Notes: generated from the sequence alone by a model not told the origin. DNA of 64,000 bases from Caulobacter vibrioides (GCF_002858865.1 NZ_PJRR01000025.1:1-64000); one strand, 5' to 3'; shown: positions 11,646 to 21,039, numbered from the stretch's first letter. A program made the numbers and translations.

Positions 11646-12437
11646 ATGGCGCAAGACATGACCTACGCGCGATACCTCGCGCTCGACGAACTGCTCTCGG
11701 CCCAGAAGCCGCTGAGCGACCGGCACGACGAACTGTTGTTCATCGTCATCCACCAGACCAAGGAGCTGTGGCTCAAGGAGATCCTCCACGAGGTCGCCCT
11801 GGCCCTGAAGCTGATCGCCGGCGGCGATGTCGAGCCGGCCTACAAGGCCCTGGCGCGGGTCTCGCGGATCCAGACGGTGATGACCCTGTCGTGGGACATC
11901 CTGGCCACCATGACGCCGGCCGATTACCTGAGCTTCCGCGATGATCTGGGCACGAGCTCGGGCTTCCAGTCGCACCAGTTCCGGGCCCTGGAATACCTGC
12001 TGGGCCTGAAGGACCAGAGCTTCCTGAAGTTCCACACCGAGCGGCCCGAGGCCCTGGCCATGCTGAAGAGCGCCCTGGAGTCGCCCAGCCTGTACGACGT
12101 GGCCATCGCCCAGTTGCCGCGCCATGGCCTGACCGTGCCCGACGCCGCCTTGCACCGTGACTTCAGCCAGACCTATGTTCCCTCACCCGAGGTCGAGGCC
12201 GCGTGGCTGGAGGTCTATCGCGACCCCAAGCGTTACTGGGAGCTCTATCAGTTGGCCGAGAAGCTCGTTGATCTGGACGACGCCCTGGTCACCTGGCGCC
12301 ACAAGCACGTGCTGACCGTCGAGCGGATCATCGGCGGGCGTCCGGGCACCGGCGGCACCGACGGGGTCGGCTATCTGGCCAGCACGCTTCGCCGCCGCGC
12401 CTTCCCCGAGCTGTGGTCGCTGAGGACCAAGCTCTGA
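11646..12437 (+). CDS. kynA: Tryptophan 2,3-dioxygenase
   Basis: A haem enzyme that opens the indole ring of L-tryptophan to N-formylkynurenine, the first step of the kynurenine route. The 263-residue length and motifs fit: LLFIVIHQTKELWLKEILHE holds the substrate-pocket and helix residues, GFQSHQFRALEYLLG follows, and WRHKHVLTVERIIGGRPGTG contains the haem-ligand histidine and the C-terminal substrate loop. The stop overlaps the start of kynU (TGATG). Divergent from the Lrp-type regulator with a clear inverted repeat in between. Confidence 0.96.
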   Translation: MAQDMTYARYLALDELLSAQKPLSDRHDELLFIVIHQTKELWLKEILHEVALALKLIAGGDVEPAYKALARVSRIQTVMTLSWDILATMTPADYLSFRDDLGTSSGFQSHQFRALEYLLGLKDQSFLKFHTERPEALAMLKSALESPSLYDVAIAQLPRHGLTVPDAALHRDFSQTYVPSPEVEAAWLEVYRDPKRYWELYQLAEKLVDLDDALVTWRHKHVLTVERIIGGRPGTGGTDGVGYLASTLRRRAFPELWSLRTKL

Positions 12438-13597
12438 TGGCCGCGCGCAAGGACCTGTTCTCGCGCGCCCTGGCCGCGGCGCCGGGCCGCCTGCATATGG
12501 CCGCCCACAGCCACCACCTGTGGCCCGACGCCACCCTGGCCGCTCAGATTGAGGCCTGGGAGGACGCCGCCGTCCTGGCCGACCACAAGTGGGACAAGGC
12601 CCTGGGCCAGGTCTATCCGGCCGCCCAAGCCCTGGTCGCGCGCGAGCTGAACCTGCCGTCCAGCGACACGATCGTCTTTGCGCCCAACACCCACCTGCTC
12701 CTGGCCACCCTGGTCTCGGCGATGACGCGGCCAAGGCCCCTGCGGGTGCTGTCGACCAACGGCGAGTTCCATTCGTTCCGCCGCCAGGCCCAGCGCTGGG
12801 TCGAGTCCGGCGAAATCACCCTGACCCTGATCGACGCCGAGGCGCCCGAATTCGCCGAGCGGTTCCTGGCCGCCGCGCGGACGGGCGAGCATGACCTGAT
12901 CTTTGTCAGCCACGTGTTCTTCAAGACCGGCCTTGTCTTCGACCGCGTCTGGGAGCTGGCGGACCGCGCGCGCCCCGACGGCCCCTGGGTGGTGGTCGAC
13001 GGCTATCACGGCTTTCGCGCCATCCCCACCGACCTGTCGGCGCTGGCCGATCGGCTGTTCTACGTCTCGGGCGGCTATAAATATGCGATGGCGGGGGAGG
13101 GCTGCGCCTTCCTGCACGCCCCGGCGGGCTTTGGGCCGCGCCCGGTGCTGACCGGCTGGTACGCCGAGTTCGGCGACCTGGAAGGCCCGCCCGGCGGGGT
13201 CGGCTATGTCACCGACGCCGGCCGGTTCCTGGGCGCCACCTTCGACCCCACCGGCCTCTATCGCTTCGTGGCGGCGGGCGCGATGATCGAGGCCGAGGGC
13301 CTGACCACGGCCGGCGTCGCGGCCCATGTGCGCGGCCTTCAGGTCAGCTTGCTGGACAGAATCGCGGCGGGCCAGGCCGGACCGCTGCGTGAGGCGGTGG
13401 TGCTCAACCCGCCTGGGAACGGCCCGCAAGCCCGCTTCATCGCCTTGCGCCATCCGCAGGCCAACGCCTGGAAGCACGCCTTGGCCGACAAGGGCGTGGT
13501 GGTCGACGTGCGTGACGACGTGCTGCGGGTGGGGCTGTCGGTCTATCACGACGAGGGGGATATCGCGGCGTTCTGCGGGGTGTGCGCGGGGCTCTAG
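12437..13597 (+). CDS. kynU: Kynureninase-like class V aminotransferase
   Basis: PLP enzyme that should cleave kynurenine to anthranilate and alanine. The 386-residue protein has the class V fold, with a PLP-pairing aspartate in WVVVDGYHG (D188) and the Schiff-base lysine in VSGGYKYAMAGEG (K215). Typical kynureninases are longer and carry a CSYKYLNGG motif, so this is a divergent member; the assignment rests on coupling with kynA (stop and start share one base) and the fold. No kynurenine formamidase gene (kynB) lies in the unit, so that step must be encoded elsewhere or be spontaneous. Confidence 0.75.
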   Translation: MAARKDLFSRALAAAPGRLHMAAHSHHLWPDATLAAQIEAWEDAAVLADHKWDKALGQVYPAAQALVARELNLPSSDTIVFAPNTHLLLATLVSAMTRPRPLRVLSTNGEFHSFRRQAQRWVESGEITLTLIDAEAPEFAERFLAAARTGEHDLIFVSHVFFKTGLVFDRVWELADRARPDGPWVVVDGYHGFRAIPTDLSALADRLFYVSGGYKYAMAGEGCAFLHAPAGFGPRPVLTGWYAEFGDLEGPPGGVGYVTDAGRFLGATFDPTGLYRFVAAGAMIEAEGLTTAGVAAHVRGLQVSLLDRIAAGQAGPLREAVVLNPPGNGPQARFIALRHPQANAWKHALADKGVVVDVRDDVLRVGLSVYHDEGDIAAFCGVCAGL

Positions 13598-13660
13598 GCT
13601 CTGCTCTCGCCTGACCCACCGATCCGATCGGAAAAAGCGTTGTTTCAGAGGCTTGGAACG

Positions 13661-15139
13661 TCAGGCGGTCTTTTTGCGTGACGTCCTGGCCGGCTTGTCT
13701 GGCGGCGCTTCGGCGATGGCCGCCGGCAGGGCCAGGGTGATGATCGTCCCGCCCTCGGGATGATCGCGCCGCTCCAGCGTCACCCCGCTGGCTTCCAGCA
13801 GGTTGCGGGCGATGAACAGGCCAAGGCCCAGGCCCGGCTTGTTCAGGCCCGCATGGGAGCTGCCCCGCGTGAACGGCACGGGCTTTTCAAAGTCGACATT
13901 GGGGTCAAAGCCCGGCCCGCGATCCATCACCTCGATGACGGCCGCGTCGGCCGCGCCCCGTCGGCAGGCGACGATGACCGGCTGGCCCGGCGGCGTGTAG
14001 AGCACCGCATTGTCCACGATCTGGCGCAAGGCGTTCTCCAGATTGGCGCGATCGGCATGGACGGCCAGCACCTCGCCGCTGTCCTCGATCCGCAGATCGA
14101 TTCCGTCCGCCAGCGGATGGTTCTCGGCGAAGGTTCTGATCGAGGCCAGGAGGTCAGGAACCTCAATGGCTTCCGGCGTCCATGCCGGCGCCTGCTCCAG
14201 CGCCTTGACGGTCTGGATCTGTTCGAAGTGCGCCAGGATGCGCTCGCCGGCCTCGTGGATGCCGCCGGCGAACTGCCGCACATTGGCGGGCGTGTTCTTG
14301 GCGCCCATGATGACCGAGGCGAAGCCCAGCACCGCGTTCAGGGGCGTGCGGAACTCGTGATTGATCCCGCTGAGAAAGTCGCGACGGGCGTTCTCCGCCT
14401 GGGCGGCGCGCAGCTGCTCGCGGCTGAGGTCCACCGCCACCTGCTGCAGCGTCGCCGCCTGGCGGCCGATCAGGGCGTTCTGCAGGATCAGGCGCTGGTT
14501 GGCGGCCTCCAGCTGGCCATGCTCGCGCTCGATCGCCAGCAACATGACCAGCAGGGTCGAGGCCGAGGTTAAGGCCAGGGCCAGGGTGGTGTACAGGAAC
14601 AGGCTGTCGAAGTCCGCGATGGCCAAAGGGCGCCAGACCGACAGCAGGCCCCGGCCGATACAGGCGTAGAAGAAGGCGCGACCCAGCAGGCCTTCGCGGC
14701 GCAGGATCGCGCCTTCCCAGAAATAGACCAGCAGCTGGACGATCGACGACATCATCAGACCGTAGTCGGGGGACACGGCGTTGAAGATGACGATCAGGGC
14801 CAGGGCGGCGACCGAGACCATGGCGGCCAGCGACTCGACCATCGCCGCCTTCACATAACGAAGGCTCCCGACGGCATGGAAATAGTAGAACAGGCCCAGA
14901 CACACCAGTGACAGGGTCTGGCTGGCCACTACCGGCAGGAGGACCGGGCCGGGCTCCCAGAGGCTGAGCGCGCCAAACCCGATCGCTCCGGTCAGGGCGG
15001 CGTAGGCCACGCCCCAGTCTCGGAAGTGCGGCGCGCCGGCATTGTAGCGATAGAGGGTCAGAAACGCGGGCGCGCTGAGGGCGACGGGCGCAACGCCCAT
15101 CAGCGTGAAGACGAAAACGTACCCTCCAGCCGCCTGCAT
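13661..15139 (-). CDS. Membrane sensor histidine kinase
   Basis: A 492-residue protein: six or seven membrane helices in residues 7-205, a coiled linker (about 205-250), a HisKA domain with GINHEFRTPLNAVLGF (phosphoacceptor H261), and a HATPase domain with N box (LRQIVDNAVLY), G1 (DRGPGFDPN) and G2 (GLGLGLFIARNLLE). The tail is basic and ends RKKTA. No extracytoplasmic sensor domain is visible, so it may sense through the membrane. No response regulator is adjacent. It lies downstream of the EcfG-type sigma gene on the same strand, separated by 246 bases holding a family E repeat. Confidence 0.9.
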   Translation of the reverse strand: MQAAGGYVFVFTLMGVAPVALSAPAFLTLYRYNAGAPHFRDWGVAYAALTGAIGFGALSLWEPGPVLLPVVASQTLSLVCLGLFYYFHAVGSLRYVKAAMVESLAAMVSVAALALIVIFNAVSPDYGLMMSSIVQLLVYFWEGAILRREGLLGRAFFYACIGRGLLSVWRPLAIADFDSLFLYTTLALALTSASTLLVMLLAIEREHGQLEAANQRLILQNALIGRQAATLQQVAVDLSREQLRAAQAENARRDFLSGINHEFRTPLNAVLGFASVIMGAKNTPANVRQFAGGIHEAGERILAHFEQIQTVKALEQAPAWTPEAIEVPDLLASIRTFAENHPLADGIDLRIEDSGEVLAVHADRANLENALRQIVDNAVLYTPPGQPVIVACRRGAADAAVIEVMDRGPGFDPNVDFEKPVPFTRGSSHAGLNKPGLGLGLFIARNLLEASGVTLERRDHPEGGTIITLALPAAIAEAPPDKPARTSRKKTA

Positions 15140-15315
15140 GGAGTTCGCCCTCCCGGCGGCCGTCTCACCCTGCGAGCCCCCGTGACGGAAACCCTATCGC
15201 CGCCGGGGCGTGGGGGGAAGATCAATCGTCACACGGTGACCGGGGAGGGCTGTCGCCGAAACGGAGGCGTCCAGAGCCCGCCCCGTTTGGACGCAACCCT
15301 CTCAACGGGGTGAGC

Positions 15316-15387
15316 AGGCTCTAGGATCAAACATCTAGAGCCCTTTTTGAACGCTCTGGATGGCTCCCTCCAAAGCTAAAGGGCTTT
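15316..15387. repeat. Family E palindrome, diverged copy
   Basis: GGCTCTAGGATCAAACATCT and CTAGAGCCC form the outer stem, then a degenerate central palindrome (GGATGGCTCCCTCC) and AAAGCTAAAGGGCT. The central GANTC site of other copies is lost. The last two bases overlap the stop codon region of the sigma factor gene, so the repeat supplies its TAA and may act as its terminator. Confidence 0.75.
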
Positions 15388-15955
15388 ATGCCGCCAACCG
15401 TTCCAGATCGCGCAGCATCGAGGCCATGGCCTGGCCCGCGGGCTTGCCGTCGCGGGGGTAGTGGCCGGTCTCGAACAGCTGGACCAGCTCGGCGCGGGCG
15501 CGGCTGACGCGGCTCTTCACCGTGCCGATGGCCACCCCGATCATCCGGGCCGCCTCTTCGTACGAGAAGCCGCCGGCCCCGATCAGGATCAGCGCCTCGC
15601 GCTGGTTCTCGGGCAGCATCAACATGGCCTGACGCAGGTCGTCCAGGGCGATGGCGCTGTCGAAATTGGTGTTGGCCACCAGGGTGCGCTCGGCCATCTC
15701 CTGATCCAGCGCCACCGAGCGCCAGCTGCGGCGCTTGTCGGAATAGAACTGGTTGCGCAGGATCATGAAGGTCCAGGCCTTCATGTTGGTGCCCATGGTG
15801 AAACTGCCCCGGCTGGCCCAGGCCTTGGCCACGGCCTCCTGCGCCAGATCATCGGCCATCGCCGCATTGCCGCACAGCGAGCGGGCGAAGGCCCGCAGGT
15901 GGGGGATCAAGGCGATCAGGTCACGTTCGAAGCTCTTCTGAGTCTGCTGGTCCAT
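15386..15955 (-). CDS. ECF sigma factor, EcfG/SigT-SigU type
   Basis: A 189-residue ECF sigma factor with sigma2 (AFARSLCGNAAMADDLAQEA, KAWTFMILRNQFYSDKRR) and sigma4 (LPENQREALILIGAGGFSYE, then GTVKSRVSRARAEL) regions. The GxFSYEEAA and LPENQREAL wording is characteristic of the general stress EcfG group. No nepR or phyR is adjacent, so it is more likely a secondary paralogue such as caulobacterial SigU than the primary SigT; I infer this and did not confirm it by search. An EcfG-type promoter (15982-16006) precedes it, implying control by itself or by the primary EcfG sigma. AGGAGG lies just before the ATG. Confidence 0.9.
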   Translation of the reverse strand: MDQQTQKSFERDLIALIPHLRAFARSLCGNAAMADDLAQEAVAKAWASRGSFTMGTNMKAWTFMILRNQFYSDKRRSWRSVALDQEMAERTLVANTNFDSAIALDDLRQAMLMLPENQREALILIGAGGFSYEEAARMIGVAIGTVKSRVSRARAELVQLFETGHYPRDGKPAGQAMASMLRDLERLAA

Positions 15956-15981
15956 CTGGGCGCCTCCTCGGCGACCTTAAC

Positions 15982-16006
15982 AACGGCCCGCAGCGGCGAA
16001 GGTTCC
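15982..16006 (-). promoter_or_regulatory. EcfG-type promoter of the sigma factor gene
   Basis: On the minus strand, GGAAC (16006-16002) and CGTT (15985-15982) are separated by exactly 16 bases, matching the GGAAC-N16/17-CGTT consensus known for SigT/EcfG-dependent promoters in alphaproteobacteria. The -10 is 27 bases from the ATG at 15955. Confidence 0.7.
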
Positions 16007-16187
16007 CTGGGGGGAGGGGAGGGGAGGGTCAAATGGCGGCCGGGGAGAGCGTCGTCCTTCCGGCGCCCCGTCCTCCCCAAACCGGGGAAAACCGCCCTCA
16101 AGTTGTGGATAGGCGGCGGGTTCGGCAACCGTTCGGAAACCAAGTTATCTCAAAAACTCACCCATGTTTGAACCGGAAGGTTTGGCC

Positions 16188-16547
16188 ATGGATTTCCTTG
16201 AACACGCACACCAACACACCCTGATCCGCGAGACGCTCGGCGCGGCGATTTCCGAGCAACGGTCGTTCGACGCTCGCGAGCTGAAGTCCGACCGACTGTG
16301 CCCCACCGGCTGCTGGCTGCATGGCGAGGGCTCGCGCCGCTGGGCGGGGAACCACGCGTTCCTGAACCTGCTGGAAGCCCACCGCGAGTTCCACCTGCGG
16401 GCGGGCGAGGTGGCCGAGCTGGCTCAGCGCGGCGCCACCGTCGAGGCCCAGCGCGCGCTGCGCAACGGCACGCCCTTCGCCCACGCCCTGGCCAACCTGA
16501 ACGCGGCCTTCCGGCGGATGAAGGCTGCGGCGAGCGTGGCGGCTTAA
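16188..16547 (+). CDS. Stand-alone CZB zinc-binding sensor protein
   Basis: A 119-residue protein that is nearly all a chemoreceptor zinc-binding (CZB) domain. Visible ligands: His near the N-terminus (MDFLEHAHQH), the Cys motif CPTGCWLHGEG, and the paired histidines AHREFHLRAGE. CZB domains bind zinc through 3 His/1 Cys and respond to zinc or oxidants such as hypochlorite; they normally sit at the end of chemoreceptors or diguanylate cyclases. Start ATG 16188 is preferred because GGAAGG lies seven bases upstream and the family begins MDF; an ATG at 16164 lacks this. It is divergent from the EcfG-type sigma gene. Its partner is unknown. Confidence 0.85.
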   Translation: MDFLEHAHQHTLIRETLGAAISEQRSFDARELKSDRLCPTGCWLHGEGSRRWAGNHAFLNLLEAHREFHLRAGEVAELAQRGATVEAQRALRNGTPFAHALANLNAAFRRMKAAASVAA

Positions 16548-16567
16548 GGGCTCAGCCCAAAATCCCA

Positions 16568-16680
16568 TGTCATCCCGGACGACCCGTAGGGGCGATCCGG
16601 GACCCAGGGGCGGCGCGCACGGCGATCCTTCACCCCCTGGGTCCCGGCTCTCCGCGCTACGCGCTGCGGCCGGGATGACA
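16568..16680. repeat. Family D inverted repeat (TGTCATCCCGG type), copy 1
   Basis: Starts TGTCATCCCGG and ends CCGGGATGACA. Inside, CCGGGACCCAGGGG faces CCCCTGGGTCCCGG. Four such units of 113-120 bp occur in this window, here between the CZB gene and the end of uvrC. Confidence 0.9.
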
Positions 16681-16697
16681 CGGGGTGAGGGGAGGCC

Positions 16698-18620
16698 TCA
16701 CCCCTTCCGGAAAAACCCGAAGATCCGCTCGGCCAGGGCCTGGCTGACGCCGTCGACCTTGACGAGGTCCTCGACGCTGGCCCGGCCCACGCCCTTGGCC
16801 GAGCCGAAGGCGTGCAGCAGGGCCTTCTTGCGGCCCGGACCCACGCCTTCGATCTCGTCGAGCGGGTTCTTCTTCAGGTCCATGCTGCGGCGGGTGCGGT
16901 GGGCGCCGATCGCAAAGCGGTGGGCCTCGTCGCGCAGCCGCTGCAGGTAATACAGAACCGGCGACTTGGGCTCGAGCATGAACGGGGTCTGGCCGGGGAT
17001 GAAGAACCGCTCCAGCCCGGCGTCGCGGTCGGGACCCTTGGCGACGCCCACCACGGCGATATCGTCGACGCCCAGATCGGCCATGATCTCGATCGCCGCG
17101 TCCAGCTGGCCCTGGCCGCCGTCGACGAGGACGAGGTCGGGCCGATTGGCGTCGTCGCCCTCTTCCTCTTCCTTGACGAGGCGCGCGAAGCGGCGGCGCA
17201 GCACCTCCTTCATCATGCCGTAGTCGTCGCCGGGGGTGAGCTCGGTGCTCTTGATGTTGAACTTGCGGTACTGGCCCTTCATGAAGCCTTCGGGGCCGGC
17301 CACGATCATGCCGCCGACGGCGTTCGTGCCCTGGATGTGGCTGTTGTCATAGACCTCGATCCGTTCGGGCGGCGCGTCCAGCTTGAAGGCCTCGGCCACC
17401 CCGGCCAGCAGCTTGGTCTGGGCCGAGCCTTCGGCCATTTTTCGCCCAAGGGCTTCGCGCGCGTTGGTCAGGGCGTGCTGAACGAGATCGGCCTTCTCGC
17501 CGCGCTTGGGCACGGCGATCTCGACCTTGCGGCCGCTCTTCAGGGCGAAGGCTTCAGACAGCAGCTCGCTCTCGGCCGGCTGGACATTGGCCAGGATCAG
17601 GCGGGGGATCGGCTTGTCGTCATAGAACTGGCCCAGGAACGCGGTGATGATCCGCTGCTCCTCGGTGACGCCTTCCTCTTCGCTCTCATCCGCCGCGCCG
17701 GTGATGCGGGGGAAGTAGGCGCGGTTGCCCCAGTTCTGGCCGGCCCGGAAGAAGAACACCTGCACGCAGGCCTGGCCGCCCTCGACGTGCAGGGCCACGA
17801 CGTCGGCCTCCTCGACCGTTTCGGGGTTGATCTGGGTCTCCTGGGCCACGGCCGAGAGGGCGCGGATCCGATCGCGGAGTCTGGCGGCGCGCTCGAACTC
17901 CAGGTCCTCGGCGGCCTCTTCCATCGCCTTGGCCATGGTGGCCATGACCGCGCGGGACTTGCCTCGCAGGAACGCCTCGGCCTGGTCGACGAGGGCCTGA
18001 TAGTCGTCCTTGCCGATCAGGCCGGTGCAGGGGGCCGCGCAGCGCTTGATCTGGTAGAGCATGCAAGGCCGGTCGCGGCTGTCATAGACGCTGTCGCTGC
18101 ACGAGCGCAGCAGGAACGCCTTCTGCAGGGTGTTCAGCGTGCGGTTCACCGCCCAGGCGCTGGCGAAGGGTCCGAAATAGTCGCCCTTGATCGTGTGGGC
18201 GCCGCGATGTTTCCGCAGTTGCGGGGCGTCGTGATCGCGGCGGATGACGATCTCGGGAAAGCTCTTGTCGTCGCGCAGCAGCACGTTGAAGCGGGGCTTG
18301 AGCTGCTTGATCAGGTTGATCTCAAGCAGCAGGGCGTCGGCTTCGGTGCGGGTGGTGATGAACTCCATGGCCCGCGTGGCGTCGACCATGTTGGCGATGC
18401 GGTTGGTGTGGAAGCGGCCTTGGGCGTACTGGACGACGCGCTTCTTCAGGCTCTTGGCCTTGCCGACGTACAGCACCTCATCGGCCTCGCCGATCATGCG
18501 ATAGACGCCGGGCGCATCAGGCAGGCGCGTGACCTCGTCCTTGATCAGGGCGGCGCCCCAAAGGGGAGCCGCTTGGCGGGGAAGGGCTTCAGCGTCGGAG
18601 GCGGAGGGAGTGTCGGTCAC
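16698..18620 (-). CDS. uvrC: Excinuclease ABC subunit C
   Basis: Makes both incisions in nucleotide excision repair after recruitment by UvrB. The 640-residue protein carries the N-terminal GIY-YIG nuclease ([20 protein letters not shown], then [10 protein letters not shown]), a UVR motif ([18 protein letters not shown] near residue 220), the RNase H-like endonuclease half with [15 protein letters not shown] and [14 protein letters not shown], and a C-terminal tandem HhH ([20 protein letters not shown]). Complete, and somewhat longer at the N-terminus than E. coli UvrC. Ends 17 bases from the family D repeat. Confidence 0.97.
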   Translation of the reverse strand: MTDTPSASDAEALPRQAAPLWGAALIKDEVTRLPDAPGVYRMIGEADEVLYVGKAKSLKKRVVQYAQGRFHTNRIANMVDATRAMEFITTRTEADALLLEINLIKQLKPRFNVLLRDDKSFPEIVIRRDHDAPQLRKHRGAHTIKGDYFGPFASAWAVNRTLNTLQKAFLLRSCSDSVYDSRDRPCMLYQIKRCAAPCTGLIGKDDYQALVDQAEAFLRGKSRAVMATMAKAMEEAAEDLEFERAARLRDRIRALSAVAQETQINPETVEEADVVALHVEGGQACVQVFFFRAGQNWGNRAYFPRITGAADESEEEGVTEEQRIITAFLGQFYDDKPIPRLILANVQPAESELLSEAFALKSGRKVEIAVPKRGEKADLVQHALTNAREALGRKMAEGSAQTKLLAGVAEAFKLDAPPERIEVYDNSHIQGTNAVGGMIVAGPEGFMKGQYRKFNIKSTELTPGDDYGMMKEVLRRRFARLVKEEEEGDDANRPDLVLVDGGQGQLDAAIEIMADLGVDDIAVVGVAKGPDRDAGLERFFIPGQTPFMLEPKSPVLYYLQRLRDEAHRFAIGAHRTRRSMDLKKNPLDEIEGVGPGRKKALLHAFGSAKGVGRASVEDLVKVDGVSQALAERIFGFFRKG

Positions 18621-18649
18621 GGGGGCAGATATAGGCGAGTCCGGGGCGT

Positions 18650-18931
18650 TCAGCGACGTTCAAGGCTGTGTCGGATGCGGGCGATCACCACGCGGTCACC
18701 GCGCACGCGGTACTGGATCACGTACTGGTTCGAGTGGAAGGCGACGTAAAACTCGCGATAGCGGCCATCGCGGCTCAACGGCGCGCGCTGGGGATAGTCG
18801 AGGAGCCGATCCACGGCGGCGCCGAGCGCATCGCTGAGATCGAGCGCGTAGCGCGCGTCCTTCGCCAGCAGCCAATCTTCCAGATGGTCGACATCGGCCA
18901 TGGCCGCCGGGGTGACGACGACCCGATACAT
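18650..18931 (-). CDS. parE: ParE-type toxin
   Basis: A 93-residue RelE/ParE superfamily toxin. It shows the [20 protein letters not shown] opening, the buried [18 protein letters not shown] core and the C-terminal [13 protein letters not shown] strand with basic residues. ParE members poison DNA gyrase. The gene follows the antitoxin gene with a three-base gap, in the standard antitoxin-toxin order. Caulobacters carry several ParDE pairs; I cannot say which one this equals. Confidence 0.88.
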   Translation of the reverse strand: MYRVVVTPAAMADVDHLEDWLLAKDARYALDLSDALGAAVDRLLDYPQRAPLSRDGRYREFYVAFHSNQYVIQYRVRGDRVVIARIRHSLERR

Positions 18932-18934
18932 GAA

Positions 18935-19252
18935 CTAGCGGCGCTGGCCGAGATTGCGCAGGCGCTCTCGAAAGACCTCGAAAGGCACGCCACCGGTCCG
19001 CTCGGCCTCGTCGCAGATCCGGTCGAGATAGTCGGCATAGGCCTCGGAATCCTGGTCGAGGTCGTCTTCAGGAGAGCGCGCCAAGGGGGCGTCCCAACGC
19101 GGTTCTCGTTCCGCGACGCCCGATTGCTCGGCGTCGCGCCCGAGGACGTCTCGAGCATACGCCTCCACGCTCTGGCCCGCGGCTTCGGCGCGAGCCCTCA
19201 GCCGCTCGGCGAGTTCCGGATCGATTTTCAGGATGAGGTCACCGTCAGCCAT
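18935..19252 (-). CDS. Antitoxin of the ParE-type toxin
   Basis: About 105 residues. The N-terminal DLILKIDPELAERLRARAEA with GQSVEAYARDVLG forms a ribbon-helix-helix-like DNA-binding unit, followed by an acidic linker (DDLDQDSEAYADYLDRICDE) suited to wrap the toxin. Antitoxin-first order and a three-base gap to parE support the role. ATG 19252 is my choice; ATG 19270 is also possible. It probably represses its own promoter in the short gap shared with the divergent gene at 19302. Confidence 0.75.
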   Translation of the reverse strand: MADGDLILKIDPELAERLRARAEAAGQSVEAYARDVLGRDAEQSGVAEREPRWDAPLARSPEDDLDQDSEAYADYLDRICDEAERTGGVPFEVFRERLRNLGQRR

Positions 19253-19301
19253 GTTCTCATGATGTTCCATCTGTGATTTGTCGTCAACGCCCGCCGGCGC
19301 T

Positions 19302-19934
19302 ATGACGCGCCCCATGACCCCGCGCAGCCTGTTCGTCACCCCGCTCTATGAAGCCTCTCTCGCCGGCGAGAAGGGCTTCGACGCCTTCATCGACGACCTG
19401 CACGACGCCTGCGTCGCCATCGCCGAGGAGGACGAGGCCGGTCAGGCCTGGGCCTATAGCAAGGGGTATCTGGGCTATACCTCCTACGCCTCGCTGAACG
19501 ACCTGCCGATGCGCGACAGCCTGTTCGCCGAGCTGAAGAAAAAGCTCGACAAGCACGCGGCCGCCTTCGCCAAGGACCTGTGCTTCGATCTGGGCGCGGG
19601 CAAGCTGGTGATGGACAGCTTCTGGATCAACATCCTGGAGCCCGGCGGCCAGCACACCGGCCACATCCACCCCCACAGCGTCATCTCCGGCACGGTCTAT
19701 GTGACCATCCCGCCGGGCGCCTCGGCCATCAAGTTCGAGGATCCGCGCCTGCCGATGATGATGGCCGCCCCGACCCGCGAGGCGAACGCGCCTGAGAGCC
19801 TGCAGCCGTTCGTCTATGTGAAGCCCTCGCCCGGCGCGATCCTGATGTGGGAGAGCTGGCTGCGCCACGAGGTGACGCCCAACCAGGCCGACGAGCAGCG
19901 GATCAGCGTCAGCTTCAACTACGCCTGGCGGTAG
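19302..19934 (+). CDS. Putative Fe(II)/2-oxoglutarate oxygenase (TIGR02466 type)
   Basis: A 210-residue protein of the TIGR02466 type, predicted to fold as a double-stranded beta helix. Iron ligands can be seen: GHIHPHSVISGTVYV gives the HxH/D pair, and WESWLRHEVTPN the distal histidine, with an arginine in QRISVSFN for 2-oxoglutarate. The N-terminal LFVTPLYEA is the family opening. Function in this family is not established. ATG 19302 or 19314 could be the start; neither has a clear ribosome site. Confidence 0.75.
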   Translation: MTRPMTPRSLFVTPLYEASLAGEKGFDAFIDDLHDACVAIAEEDEAGQAWAYSKGYLGYTSYASLNDLPMRDSLFAELKKKLDKHAAAFAKDLCFDLGAGKLVMDSFWINILEPGGQHTGHIHPHSVISGTVYVTIPPGASAIKFEDPRLPMMMAAPTREANAPESLQPFVYVKPSPGAILMWESWLRHEVTPNQADEQRISVSFNYAWR

Positions 19935-20009
19935 CGCTTTCCCTTGCGGAAATGCTAGAGCCCCCTCGTTGAGGGCGAGGTCCGCCCTGGATTTCCGCGT
20001 GGGGGCCAA

Positions 20010-21038
20010 GTGAGCAAGACGGGCGCTTCGTTCCTGGTGAACTTCGCCGTGGCGGCGGGCCTGCTGTACGTGTTCAGCGCCGTGCTCTGGCCGTTCACCC
20101 TCGCATTGGTCCTGGCCATCCTGATCACGTCGCTCAGCGACCGGGTCGTGCGGCTCTTGCCCAAGGCGCGGCCGTGGATGGTGTTCGCGATCACGGCCGT
20201 GATCGTCGGCGGGATCATCGTGGCCAGCATGGCCGTGGTGATCGGAGGCGGGGCGCGCATCGTCGAGCGTATGCCGGCCATGATGGCCCGGATCGACCAA
20301 CTCCTGGCGCTGATCCATCTTCCGGGAGGTGGCGTGATGAGCTTGGCGGCCCTGGCTCAGAAGGTCGAGTTGGGCCCCCTGGCGGACGGGCTTCTGACCA
20401 GCGTGCAGAACGCCTCGGCGGGCCTGGGCCTGACCCTCATCTTCCTGTTCTTCCTGTTGTTGTCCAAGCCGATGATCGAGAAGCGCATCGATCAGATCGT
20501 CGCCTCGCGCGGCGGCCAGGGCCTGGCCATGGTGCTGGAGCGCAGCTTCTCGGGCGTCGAGCGCTACATGTATGTCCAGTCGATCACCGGCTTGATGATC
20601 GCCTTCGGGTCTTGGGTGGTGATGAGGGCCGTGGGGCTGGAGAGCGCCCTGTTCTGGAGCCTGGTGATCTTCCTCTTCGCCTACCTGCCGGTGCTGGGCG
20701 TGCTGGCCGGCAGCGTGGGTCCCACCCTGTTCGCCTTGCTGCAGTTTCCCACCCTGACGCCGGCGATCGCGATCTTCGTCGGCATCCAGGTGGTGTCGTC
20801 GATCGTCGGCAATCTGGTCCTGCCCAAGATGCAGGCCGACAGCCAGAACATCGATCCGGCGGCCAGTCTGATCGCGGTGGGTATGTGGACCGTTCTGTGG
20901 GGCGTGCCGGGCGCCTTCCTGGCCATCCCGCTGACCCTGGCCTTGATGTACGCCCTGGCCCAGTACGACGATCTGCGGTGGCTGGCCGTCCTGATCTCGC
21001 ACGACGGCGACCCGACGCCGATGGAGCCGGCGGAATAG
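20010..21038 (+). CDS. AI-2E family (PerM/YdiK-type) permease
   Basis: A 342-residue inner membrane protein with about eight helices and the family pattern: two N-terminal helices (VNFAVAAGLLYVFSAVLWPF and the next), a large loop, then ITGLMIAFGSWVVM, and the conserved end PKMQADSQNIDPAASLIAVG followed by GVPGAFLAIPLTLALM. Members export small molecules or ions; transport of AI-2 itself is proven for few. It converges with the DUF393 gene, one base between the stops. Confidence 0.9.
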   Translation: MSKTGASFLVNFAVAAGLLYVFSAVLWPFTLALVLAILITSLSDRVVRLLPKARPWMVFAITAVIVGGIIVASMAVVIGGGARIVERMPAMMARIDQLLALIHLPGGGVMSLAALAQKVELGPLADGLLTSVQNASAGLGLTLIFLFFLLLSKPMIEKRIDQIVASRGGQGLAMVLERSFSGVERYMYVQSITGLMIAFGSWVVMRAVGLESALFWSLVIFLFAYLPVLGVLAGSVGPTLFALLQFPTLTPAIAIFVGIQVVSSIVGNLVLPKMQADSQNIDPAASLIAVGMWTVLWGVPGAFLAIPLTLALMYALAQYDDLRWLAVLISHDGDPTPMEPAE

Positions 21039-21039
21039 G

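Noticed and set aside
16164..16187. Earlier ATG for the CZB protein
   Set aside because: No ribosome site, and the family begins at MDF (16188), which has GGAAGG upstream.
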